DNA of 64,000 nt from Paenibacillus sp. BK033 (GTDB taxonomy: Bacteria > Bacillota > Bacilli > Paenibacillales > Paenibacillaceae). This document shows, piece after piece, positions 35,738-43,414 of this stretch; the stretch's first letter is position 1; each line of letters begins with the position of its first letter. Under the pieces are notes generated by a model. It was not told the DNA's origin. It ran no database searches and saw nothing but the letters and a program-made list of their open reading frames with translations. Both the position numbers and the translations under genes were made by a program. The stretch spans positions 372,001 to 436,000 of the forward strand of contig NZ_SLVP01000005.1 in the NCBI RefSeq assembly GCF_004345425.1, written 5' to 3'.

Positions 35738-35858
35738 CGATTCACAACTGTCTTTTAGCAACTAGACATAAATATCTTATCTTACAGTTTAATTGTATCA
35801 TGCCGATTCGAATCTTGTCAAATGTTTTTCTCAAATTTAGGAGCAGGAGAGATGTGGA

Positions 35859-38471
35859 ATGAATGAATTGGTTCTAGGGTTTAAGGAAATGGATCATGCG
35901 GAGCTTTCGCTTGTAGGCGGAAAAGGATTTAATCTGGGCGAATTATCAAAAATGAATGGCATAAGCGTACCCGAGGGCTTCTGCGTAACCACGGAAGGAT
36001 TTCGCAAAGCCACTGAACCGAATGAAGCGTTTCATGCTCTGGTGAACCGGTTAGCGGCGCTGACGCCCGGGGATCGGGATCTCATTCGCGAAATCAGCAG
36101 CGATATACGCCAGACGATTAGGCGGATTGAAATTCCCGGGGAGGTTGTGGCAGCCGTTACTCATTACCTCATTCCGTTTGGCGAGGAGTGCGCCTTTGCC
36201 GTACGGTCCAGCGCAACGGCGGAAGATCTGCCGCATGCCTCTTTTGCCGGACAACAGGACACATATCTCAATATTGTCGGCAAAGAAGCGATCTTTGCGC
36301 ATATCAGCAAGTGCTGGGCCTCCTTGTTCACGGAACGCGCGGTTATCTACCGGATGCAGAACGGATTTGACCACAGTCAGGTTCATTTATCCGTTATCAT
36401 TCAGAAGATGGTTTTCCCTTACGCCTCCGGAATCATGTTTACCGCGGATCCCGTTACGGCGAATCGCAAGGTTCTGTCCATTGATGCCGGATTTGGGCTT
36501 GGAGAAGCGCTGGTCTCCGGTGTGGTATCCGCCGATTGCTACAAAGTGCAAGAGGAAAAGGTCGTCGACAAGCGGATCGCAGCCAAAAAAATCGCAATAT
36601 ACAGCCAAGAGAATGGCGGAACCGAGACGCAGTCCATCGACCCTCACCGGCAGAAGCAACAGGTCCTTACGGAAGAACAAATCCTGCAATTAGCGCGGAT
36701 CGGCAGACGGATTGAAGCCTATTTCGGCTGCCCGCAGGATATCGAATGGTGTCTGGCGGAAGAGACATTCCATATCGTTCAGAGCCGCCCCATCACTACG
36801 CTGTATCCGATCCCTGAAGCCAATGATCAAGAAAATCATGTTTACGTCTCCGTTGGCCACCAACAAATGATGACGGATCCGATCAAACCGTTAGGCTTGT
36901 CTTTTTACCTGTTAACGACTCCCGCGCCAATGCGCAAAGCAGGCGGAAGGTTGTTTGTTGATGTTACCCGAATGCTTGCTTCGCCGGATAGCAGAGAAAG
37001 GCTATTAAACACAATCGGACAATCCGAACCGCTCATCAAGGACGCTTTAACAAAGGTAATCAAGCGTGGAGACTATATCCGGCCCGTATCGGTCGAAACT
37101 TGCGAACCCCATCCCGGCCAAAGCCAAAAAGCCGCGTCGCCTGCAAATACGCAAACAGAATCGCAGCTTGAACCCGGCGTGGTTCCCATTTTGATTAAAA
37201 ATAGCGAAGCCTCAATTGAAGAGTTAAAGCAAACGATCCGGACGAAATCCGGCGCGGATTTATTCGATTTTATCGTGGAAGATATCCAGCAGCTGAGGAA
37301 GGTTCTATTTAACCCGCAAAGCATTCAAGTCATTATGGCGTCTATGAATGCCTTAACCTGGATTAATGAGAAGCTTTACGAGTGGTTAGGCGAAAAAAAC
37401 GCGGCGGATACGCTTTCCCAATCGGTACCGAACAATATTACCTCGGAGATGGGACTGGCGCTTATGGATGTCGCGGACGTCATACGTCCATATCCGCAAG
37501 TCATTGAATATTTACAGCGGAATAAAGATGATTGGGATGGACTGGTCCATGTTGAGGGAGGGAGGCCGGCTCTAAGCGCCATCCATGATTATCTCGGCAA
37601 ATACGGCATGCGGTGTCCCGGAGAAATCGATATCACCAGAACCCGTTGGAGCGAGAATCCGGCTGCTCTTATTCCCGTCATTATTACGAACATTAAAAAC
37701 TTTGGGCCAAATGCCAGCAGCCGCAAATTCGAGCAAGGACGGCAGGAAGCTCTGGCTAAGGAACAAGAGATATTGGAACGGCTCAGGCAATTGCCGGATG
37801 GCGAGCTTAAAGCGAGCGAAACCAAGCAAAGGATTGACCAGATCCGGAATTATGCCGGTTACCGGGAATACCCGAAATACGGAATGGTTAGCCGCTATTT
37901 CGTATATAAACTGGCAATTCTGAAGGAAGCCGAAAAACTCGTGGAAAAGAACGTCATTCAAGAAAAAGAAGATGTTTATTATCTGGATTTTGAAGAGCTT
38001 AAAGAGGTAATACGGACAAATCAACTGGATTACCGGCTCATCAGCAAGCGTAAAGACGATTATAAGCGGTATGAAAAGCTGACTCCGCCACGCGTGATGA
38101 CATCTGACGGCGAAATGATAATAGGTGAATACCGGCGCGAAAATCTGCCGGCCGAGGCTATCGCGGGGTTAGCGGTGTCCTCCGGACTTATAGAGGGCCG
38201 GGCACGCGTCATCCTGAACATGGAAGAAGCAAATTTGGAGGATGGGGATATTCTAGTCACTTCTTTTACGGATCCCAGCTGGACCCCTTTATTCGTATCC
38301 ATCAAGGGTCTGGTCACGGAAGTGGGCGGACTGATGACGCACGGAGCGGTTATCGCGCGGGAGTACGGGCTGCCCGCTGTTGTAGCCGTAGAGAATGCCA
38401 CAACTTTGATCAAAGACGGACAACGAATCAGAGTGAACGGAACGGAAGGGTATATCGAGATCTTGGGATGA
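35859..38471 (+). CDS. rph: Rifampicin phosphotransferase / PEP synthase family (Rph)
   Basis: 870 residues, the length of Bacillus and Listeria Rph. Domains: N-terminal ATP-binding (about 16-310; VGGKGFNLGEL, FAVRSSATAEDLP), a central rifampicin-binding region, and a C-terminal phosphohistidine swivel domain with GGLMTHGAVIAREYGLPAVV, where His828 is the phosphate carrier (His825 in Listeria). It inactivates rifamycins using ATP, releasing AMP and phosphate. A sigma-A promoter and long leader precede it. No GC-rich rifampicin-associated element was found. Confidence 0.88.
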   Translation: MNELVLGFKEMDHAELSLVGGKGFNLGELSKMNGISVPEGFCVTTEGFRKATEPNEAFHALVNRLAALTPGDRDLIREISSDIRQTIRRIEIPGEVVAAVTHYLIPFGEECAFAVRSSATAEDLPHASFAGQQDTYLNIVGKEAIFAHISKCWASLFTERAVIYRMQNGFDHSQVHLSVIIQKMVFPYASGIMFTADPVTANRKVLSIDAGFGLGEALVSGVVSADCYKVQEEKVVDKRIAAKKIAIYSQENGGTETQSIDPHRQKQQVLTEEQILQLARIGRRIEAYFGCPQDIEWCLAEETFHIVQSRPITTLYPIPEANDQENHVYVSVGHQQMMTDPIKPLGLSFYLLTTPAPMRKAGGRLFVDVTRMLASPDSRERLLNTIGQSEPLIKDALTKVIKRGDYIRPVSVETCEPHPGQSQKAASPANTQTESQLEPGVVPILIKNSEASIEELKQTIRTKSGADLFDFIVEDIQQLRKVLFNPQSIQVIMASMNALTWINEKLYEWLGEKNAADTLSQSVPNNITSEMGLALMDVADVIRPYPQVIEYLQRNKDDWDGLVHVEGGRPALSAIHDYLGKYGMRCPGEIDITRTRWSENPAALIPVIITNIKNFGPNASSRKFEQGRQEALAKEQEILERLRQLPDGELKASETKQRIDQIRNYAGYREYPKYGMVSRYFVYKLAILKEAEKLVEKNVIQEKEDVYYLDFEELKEVIRTNQLDYRLISKRKDDYKRYEKLTPPRVMTSDGEMIIGEYRRENLPAEAIAGLAVSSGLIEGRARVILNMEEANLEDGDILVTSFTDPSWTPLFVSIKGLVTEVGGLMTHGAVIAREYGLPAVVAVENATTLIKDGQRIRVNGTEGYIEILG

Positions 38472-38545
38472 ATCCAATTTGCATAAATCTGATCGGAAAT
38501 ACACAATCTAGATTTAGCTTTTTGCAGAAAGGGTGATACCGGAAA

Positions 38546-38722
38546 ATGTCAAACAACAAAAACTACAACCATAACCAACATGATCATACCGATAATAATG
38601 ATCAACGGCAAAATAGCGTACATGGCGGCGAGAACCGCAATGGGCGTCTAAGCCAAATTAAAAATAGCAATCCCAATGGCGATGAAATTCAAAATGAGTT
38701 CTTGAGCGATAAGGAATTATAG
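38546..38722 (+). CDS. Small Asn/His-rich hydrophilic protein (58 aa)
   Basis: 58 codons from ATG 38546 to TAG 38722. Composition is extreme: about a third of residues are Asn, Gln or His in the first 35 positions (NNKNYNHNQHDHTDNNDQ), with no hydrophobic core. GAAAGGGTG precedes the ATG by ten bases, and a strong terminator starts 22 bases after the stop. Small disordered proteins like this are often spore-associated, but I do not recognise the family. His-rich stretch could bind metal. Confidence 0.5.
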   Translation: MSNNKNYNHNQHDHTDNNDQRQNSVHGGENRNGRLSQIKNSNPNGDEIQNEFLSDKEL

Positions 38723-38743
38723 CCCTCGAGAAAAATAACAAGG

Positions 38744-38773
38744 AACAGCAGCCGGTTTGGCTGCTGTTTTTTG
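38744..38773 (+). terminator. Terminator after small His/Asn-rich gene
   Basis: AACAGCAGCC/GGCTGCTGTT stem, 5-base loop, T6. Confidence 0.85.
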
Positions 38774-38832
38774 TTGCGGGCGGGTTCGCTGCTTAAAAGG
38801 AGCGTGAAAATAATTCCAATTTGCTGGGGGGC

Positions 38833-38863
38833 TTGCATCTAGAACATATGTTTGGTATATAAT
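38833..38863 (+). promoter_or_regulatory. Promoter of mini-WYL operon
   Basis: TTGCAT (38833-38838), 19-bp spacer, TATAAT (38858-38863). The predicted start near 38870 coincides with the LexA-type box. Confidence 0.45.
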
Positions 38864-38869
38864 AAATAA

Positions 38870-38881
38870 GAACAAACGTTC
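38870..38881. promoter_or_regulatory. LexA (DinR) box at mini-WYL operon start
   Basis: GAACAAACGTTC fits the B. subtilis LexA core GAACRNRYGTTY exactly; with outer bases, 13 of 14 positions of CGAACRNRYGTTYC match. It lies seven bases after TATAAT, over the expected transcription start, a repressing position. Confidence 0.6.
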
Positions 38882-38899
38882 CTGGCGGGGTGATAGCGA

Positions 38900-39097
38900 T
38901 TGGAGAGATTTATCGGCAAAGTGGTACAGCTGATTTATGTGGATCGGAAGCGCGAGGTAAGCATACGCGATGTACGCGTGATATCGGTTAAGGCTGGACG
39001 GCTGAAGGCGTATTGCTTCCAGGCGCAAGCCATTCGTATTTTTAATCTCGGTGGAATCGTTGATATTGAGATCGCGCGAAAGAAAGAAGGGGCTTAA
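38900..39097 (+). CDS. Single-domain mini-WYL protein (65 aa)
   Basis: 65 residues from TTG with GGGGTG upstream. It reads as one WYL domain: L11-I-Y13-V-D15-R16, S21-x-R23, LKAYC (35-39), and IRIFNLGGI (45-53), matching the IxYxDRxGxxSxR ... YC ... RTFRLDRI pattern. In PafB/C and DriD-type activators the WYL domain binds nucleic acid or ssDNA signals and is fused to a winged helix. Here the helix-turn-helix is a separate gene five bases downstream. A LexA-type box sits at the expected transcription start. Function is inferred. Confidence 0.7.
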   Translation: MERFIGKVVQLIYVDRKREVSIRDVRVISVKAGRLKAYCFQAQAIRIFNLGGIVDIEIARKKEGA

Positions 39098-39101
39098 CCT
39101 G

Positions 39102-39317
39102 TTGAACGATACGGAGCGGAAGCTGCTCAGAATTCTATATAATCGAAACGGCCATCAGAATACGCGTATTTCTATTCCGGAACTAGCGCGTTTCGCACAA
39201 AGGGAAGTTGGCCAAATCCGAAAGGCCCTCGAGAATTTGCGCGAGGAACGGTTCATCGAATGGGAAGATTCGATGGATTACGCGCGGGTTATTCCCGGAT
39301 GGCTGCAATCGCGTTAA
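39102..39317 (+). CDS. Small winged-helix protein (71 aa)
   Basis: 71 residues from TTG, nine bases after AGAAGGGG, which lies in the end of the mini-WYL gene. Predicted helices LLRILYNRN, ISIPELARFAQ and EVGQIRKALENLREERFIEW form a winged helix-turn-helix followed by a short C-terminal wing (YARVIPGWLQSR). Five bases after the WYL gene, so surely co-transcribed. It may supply the DNA-binding half of a bipartite WYL regulator. No match to a named family was recognised. Confidence 0.65.
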   Translation: MNDTERKLLRILYNRNGHQNTRISIPELARFAQREVGQIRKALENLREERFIEWEDSMDYARVIPGWLQSR

Positions 39318-39324
39318 ATACGAA

Positions 39325-39352
39325 CAGCCCGCTTCTTGTGAGCGGGCTGTCG
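39325..39352. terminator. Terminator between convergent wHTH gene and dps
   Basis: CAGCCCGC/GCGGGCTG stem, 9-base loop. T runs on both sides are modest, so efficiency is uncertain. Confidence 0.5.
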
Positions 39353-39369
39353 ATATTCCGGCAAGCTTT

Positions 39370-39822
39370 TTATTTGCCGTTAAACGCGCTAAGCATCCAA
39401 ACATGTTTTTCGAGCTTGGCATGGATGGCAAGCAGCATGTCCGCCGTTGTTTCGTCGCCGTCTTCCTCGGCGTCCTCCATTCCTTCCTTAAGCTCGTCAA
39501 TAACGAGCGAGAAGTCTTTAATAAGCTGGTCTACCATCTGTTCGGCCGTTTCCTTGCCGCTGGCTTCCTTAATGGCGGATTCCTTCAAATGGTCGCTCAT
39601 CGTAGCGATCGGCTGGCCTTTTACCGCAAGCAGACGCTCCGCGATTTCGTCGACATGCAGCGCCGCTTCCTCATAGAGCTCCTGGAATTTTACGTGCAGC
39701 GTAAAGAACTGCGAGCCTTTAACATACCAGTGATAGTTGTGAAGCTTCGTATAGAGAACACTCCAGTTCGCGATCTGGCGGTTCAAGTGTTGTTGGACGG
39801 TTTTCGTTGTTTTTGTAGTCAT
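39370..39822 (-). CDS. dps: Dps-family ferritin-like DNA-protection protein
   Basis: 150 residues, four-helix bundle of normal Dps length. N-terminal ANWSVLYTKLHNYHWYVKG contains the His of the intersubunit ferroxidase site, and HVDEIAERLL the Asp/Glu ligands. Dps dodecamers oxidise and store iron and shield DNA from peroxide. The gene lies on the minus strand between the two LexA-box units but has its own upstream region and no LexA box that I could see. Confidence 0.9.
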   Translation of the reverse strand: MTTKTTKTVQQHLNRQIANWSVLYTKLHNYHWYVKGSQFFTLHVKFQELYEEAALHVDEIAERLLAVKGQPIATMSDHLKESAIKEASGKETAEQMVDQLIKDFSLVIDELKEGMEDAEEDGDETTADMLLAIHAKLEKHVWMLSAFNGK

Positions 39823-39907
39823 GGTTCATTCATTCCTCTCGAGTTTAATATATGAATTCTGGTTATTTAATAAACAGAAAAACAGGCATTGAAACAACAG
39901 CGTTCTA

Positions 39908-39936
39908 TTTACTCGCGAACATCCGTTTGGTATAGT
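39908..39936 (+). promoter_or_regulatory. Sigma-A promoter of nuclease-helicase gene with LexA-like box
   Basis: TTTACT (39908-39913), 17-bp spacer, TATAGT (39931-39936). The spacer holds CGAACATCCGTTTG (39916-39929), 12 of 14 positions of the B. subtilis LexA consensus, so LexA would exclude RNA polymerase. Confidence 0.5.
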
Positions 39937-39980
39937 CGATTCAATAGGAAATCGCAAACGGCGAAGGGCGTGGAGAGGCT

Positions 39981-42278
39981 ATGACAAAAACCGTGCAACT
40001 ATCCGTGCGTGCGCTTGTTGAATACGCATATCGGAGCGGGGATATCGATACGGCTTTTAGATCTGCCGTCGCGCTTACGGAAGGAACGAAAGCGCATCAG
40101 CATATTCAAAAGCAATATGGCGAGCAGGATGCCAAAGAGGTATACGTATCGGCGGAAATCGCTTGCCGGGAAATGCTGTTTGTTATCGACGGCCGTTGCG
40201 ACGGCTTGCTGCAAACGGATGGCGGGCTGACGATCGACGAGATCAAATCCTCTTCCGGCAGGCTGCCCCGCCTTATGGAGGAGACGAGCCCCGTTCATTG
40301 GGCGCAGGCATACTGTTATGCCTATATGGTCGCGAAGGAGCGGGTGCTTGACGCGATCAACGTTCAATTGACCTACATGCATATAGATACCGGCGAATGC
40401 CGGCGCTTCGTGCGTTCGATGACCTTTGCGGAGCTCGAACGATTTCTGCTCGATACGGTTAACCGGTATTATCCGTATGCCGCAATGAAAAATGCTCATG
40501 CGGAAAAACGGGATGCCAGCATCAAGAAATTGGCTTTCCCTTTTCCGTCGTATCGTGAAGGCCAGCGCAAACTGGCTGCTTCCGTGTACCAGACGATCGT
40601 GGATGGGCGCATGCTGTTTGCGAAGGCGCCAACCGGAATAGGCAAGACCATGTCAACGCTGTTTCCGGCAGTAAAAGCAATCGGGGAAGAACGACTGCAG
40701 CGGCTCTTTTATTTGACAGCCCGCACGACAACGCGCACCGCTGCCGAAGAGGCGCTTAAGATGCTAGGCGAAGGCGGCCTTCATCTCCATACCGTTACGT
40801 TGACGGCAAAAGATAAGGTATGCTTGAAAGACGAGGTACGCTGTTCTCCCGAGTACTGCGAATTCGCAAAGGGTTATTATGACCGCATAAACGGCGCCAT
40901 CCTGGATATGCTGGGCAACGAGACGTCCATGACGCGCGAAGTCATTGAGCGGTATGCTTATAAGCACCATGTCTGCCCGTTCGAATTTTCGCTTGATGCC
41001 GCTTATGCGGCGGATGCGGTCATCTGCGATTATAATTATATTTTCGATCCGCGCGTAAACCTGAAGAGACTGTTTGAGGAGCAGAAACGGAAGACGGCAT
41101 TATTGGTTGACGAAGCGCATAACCTTGTCGACCGGGCTCGCGAAATGTATTCCGCGGAGCTTCGGAAGGCCGATTTTCTTGCTCTGCAGCGCGCAAGCAA
41201 AACCGTCCGTCCGCTTGTGTACAACTCGGCGAAAGCAGTAAACCAGTATTTTATCGCTTTGCGCAAATCGATGGAAGAAGACGCAACCGGCAGGAACATG
41301 GAGCGCTACCTTCCGGAGCAATTGCTTGAACAGCTGGAAGCCCTTGCCCAAGCGGCAGAAGAGCAGTTGGCGCTAGGGGACCAAGATCCCTTATTGCTGG
41401 ACGTCTATTTCGGAGCTCAACAGTTCTTGCGCATAGCCAAGCTGTACGACGAGCGGTATGTCACCTACGCCGAGAAGGACAGGAATGACGTTCGCCTGAA
41501 GCTGTTTTGCCTTGATCCGTCGCATCTGCTTCGGCTATACGCCAAAGGCTACAAGGCGCAGATTCTGTTTTCCGCTACGTTATCTCCGCTTCATTACTTT
41601 ATGGACATGCTTGGCGGGGATGCAGAAACGGATTACGCCGTCGCTATTCCGTCTCCGTTCTCGCCCGAGCAGCTAGATGTCCGAATCGAACGGCTGTCGA
41701 CCCGCTACCAGGATCGCGAACGGACCTTGGATCGGGTTGCCGGATTATTGCATTCCATGGTTGAGCGGCATCGAGGCAATATTTTTGTGTTTTTCCCGTC
41801 TTATGCCTATATGAATGGCGCGTACGAACGGTTTATGGAGCGGTCGCAATCATCCGAAGGGACGAAGGCATTTACGGCGATCGTCCAAACGCCTTCTATG
41901 TCCGAGGAGGAGCGGGATGCCTTTTTGGCAGCCTTTGCGCCGGGAAATAAAAGCGCGCTGGTCGGCTTCGCCGTTATGGGAGGCATTTTCTCGGAAGGCA
42001 TCGATTTGGTGGGGGACCGTCTTACAGGCGTGGCTATCGTTGGGGTAGGATTGCCACAGGTCGGGCTGGAAAGGAACATTATCAAAGACTATTTCGACCG
42101 CCAAGGGAAGAACGGATTCGAGTATGCCTATGTGTTTCCTGGCATGAATAAAGTGCTGCAGGCCGGCGGTCGGCTCATTCGTTCCGAGAACGACCGGGGG
42201 ACGCTATTGCTCATCGACGACCGTTATGCGCAGCCGCAGTATGCCAGGCTTTTGCCTCCCGAATGGAGCAGGAACTAA
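39981..42278 (+). CDS. PD-(D/E)XK nuclease fused to XPD/DinG-type iron-sulfur helicase
   Basis: 765 residues. N-terminal Cas4/AddB-like nuclease domain: His39 in EGTKAHQHIQ, Asp74 in DGRCDGLL, and Glu87-x-Lys89 in DEIKS. Then helicase superfamily 2: Walker A AKAPTGIGKT (214-223), four cysteines C281, C288, C293, C332 spaced for a 4Fe-4S cluster, DEAH box 377-380, and the C-terminal motif VI region with GRLIRSENDRG. It should unwind and perhaps cut damaged DNA or R-loops. A LexA-like box in its promoter predicts DNA-damage induction. Monocistronic. Confidence 0.85.
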   Translation: MTKTVQLSVRALVEYAYRSGDIDTAFRSAVALTEGTKAHQHIQKQYGEQDAKEVYVSAEIACREMLFVIDGRCDGLLQTDGGLTIDEIKSSSGRLPRLMEETSPVHWAQAYCYAYMVAKERVLDAINVQLTYMHIDTGECRRFVRSMTFAELERFLLDTVNRYYPYAAMKNAHAEKRDASIKKLAFPFPSYREGQRKLAASVYQTIVDGRMLFAKAPTGIGKTMSTLFPAVKAIGEERLQRLFYLTARTTTRTAAEEALKMLGEGGLHLHTVTLTAKDKVCLKDEVRCSPEYCEFAKGYYDRINGAILDMLGNETSMTREVIERYAYKHHVCPFEFSLDAAYAADAVICDYNYIFDPRVNLKRLFEEQKRKTALLVDEAHNLVDRAREMYSAELRKADFLALQRASKTVRPLVYNSAKAVNQYFIALRKSMEEDATGRNMERYLPEQLLEQLEALAQAAEEQLALGDQDPLLLDVYFGAQQFLRIAKLYDERYVTYAEKDRNDVRLKLFCLDPSHLLRLYAKGYKAQILFSATLSPLHYFMDMLGGDAETDYAVAIPSPFSPEQLDVRIERLSTRYQDRERTLDRVAGLLHSMVERHRGNIFVFFPSYAYMNGAYERFMERSQSSEGTKAFTAIVQTPSMSEEERDAFLAAFAPGNKSALVGFAVMGGIFSEGIDLVGDRLTGVAIVGVGLPQVGLERNIIKDYFDRQGKNGFEYAYVFPGMNKVLQAGGRLIRSENDRGTLLLIDDRYAQPQYARLLPPEWSRN

Positions 42279-42349
42279 GCGGCAGCTGATGTTTCAAATC
42301 CGTCCGAGCGGTCTAAGAAAAAGGCAGCAACGTTAAAGGAGGAATGGAC

Positions 42350-42544
42350 ATGCCCTGGAACAAAGACGACTATCCGGAGTCTCTCAAAAACTTCATGGCT
42401 CCAATCCGCAACAAAGCGATAGATATAGCTAACGAGCTGCTGAAGGATGGCTATTCCGAAGGCCGAGCGATTTCCATCGCAACCGCGAAAGCCAAGGAAT
42501 GGGGAGAGCATCACGATAAGCAAATCCGCAAAAAAGGCCATTGA
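42350..42544 (+). CDS. ydaT: YdaT-like small stress protein
   Basis: 64 residues. MPWNKDDYPESLKNF and the block GRAISIATAKAKEW agree with YdaT-type proteins of Bacilli, in B. subtilis a general-stress gene. AAAGGAGG lies seven bases before this ATG; an ATG at 42344 is too close. Monocistronic with a strong terminator. Molecular role unknown. Confidence 0.7.
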   Translation: MPWNKDDYPESLKNFMAPIRNKAIDIANELLKDGYSEGRAISIATAKAKEWGEHHDKQIRKKGH

Positions 42545-42571
42545 TGATTTAATCGCATAAATTTATGGATT

Positions 42572-42599
42572 AGCCGCTAAGTGAAGCGGCTTTTTTTTT
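42572..42599 (+). terminator. Terminator after ydaT-like gene
   Basis: AGCCGCT/AGCGGCT stem with nine T residues. Confidence 0.85.
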
Positions 42600-42669
42600 G
42601 TCCGGCCCGCACTGGGAGGGAACAATTTACTAAGAGAACTCCAAATTCGTGCATGCTACAATTAAAATT

Positions 42670-42688
42670 ACAACTAATTTACAACTTG
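42670..42688 (+). promoter_or_regulatory. Response-regulator box 1 (11-bp direct repeat)
   Basis: ACAACT-aattt-ACAACT, two direct copies with an 11-bp period, as OmpR-family regulators bind. The same 19 bases recur at 44843-44861. It lies about 30 bases upstream of a CATAAT (-10, 42719-42724) of the response regulator gene: probable autoregulation. Confidence 0.55.
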
Positions 42689-42754
42689 GAGATAAGTTAC
42701 TCTACCTTTTTCGTCTATCATAATAGGGTAGGCCTTAATATCTGGAGGTATGGA

Positions 42755-43414
42755 ATGGAGCATATTATCATCATTGAAGATGACCCGGCAATTTCCGATC
42801 TGATTAAGCTGAATCTTGAATTAGCCGGCTATGGCTGCCGGCAGGCATATTGCGGACAAGAAGCTGAAAACCTATTGGCGGAATTCGCTCCGGATCTGGT
42901 GCTGCTGGACATCTCCCTTCCCGATATGGAGGGGTACGAGCTATTGGAGCGATTCAAGCGAATTGAAGTACCGGTTATCTTTCTTACGGCTCGCAATGCT
43001 CTTGTCGATAAGGTAAGAGGATTAAAAATGGGAGCGGATGACTATATCGTCAAGCCATTTGAAGCGATGGAGCTGCTCGCCAGGATCGAAGCGGTCCTTC
43101 GCCGTTTCGGGAGGAAAAACGACAGCTTAAACGTCGGCGGCCTCGAAATTCATTTGGAGGAGCGAATGGTCAAGAAGGAAGGCGTACTCGTTGAATTGAC
43201 CATGAAGGAGTACGAGCTTCTTCTCCTCCTTATTAATAACCGCAACAAAGCTCTTTCCCGCGAAAAAATTCTCGAGCTTGTCTGGGACTATGAGTATAGC
43301 GGCGAGACAAGAACCGTCGACATCCATATTCAAAAGATTCGAAAAAAACTGGGCTGGGAAGAACGGATTAAAACCGTCTATAAATTCGGATACCGGCTTG
43401 AGGTTATCTCATGA
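42755..43414 (+). CDS. OmpR-family response regulator
   Basis: 219 residues from ATG 42755 (GGAGG six bases upstream; earlier in-frame starts lack a ribosome site). Receiver domain with acidic Asp9/Asp10, phosphorylation site Asp52, Thr78 and Lys100; C-terminal winged helix with LTMKEYELLLLLINNRN and the recognition helix near TVDIHIQKIRKKL. Overlaps the kinase start by four bases. The direct repeat in its own promoter recurs before the secreted-protein gene at 44953, the likely target. Confidence 0.9.
   Translation: MEHIIIIEDDPAISDLIKLNLELAGYGCRQAYCGQEAENLLAEFAPDLVLLDISLPDMEGYELLERFKRIEVPVIFLTARNALVDKVRGLKMGADDYIVKPFEAMELLARIEAVLRRFGRKNDSLNVGGLEIHLEERMVKKEGVLVELTMKEYELLLLLINNRNKALSREKILELVWDYEYSGETRTVDIHIQKIRKKLGWEERIKTVYKFGYRLEVIS

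Noticed and set aside
35738..35858. Rifampicin-associated element before rph
   Set aside because: No GC-rich 19-bp inverted repeat of the actinobacterial type is present.
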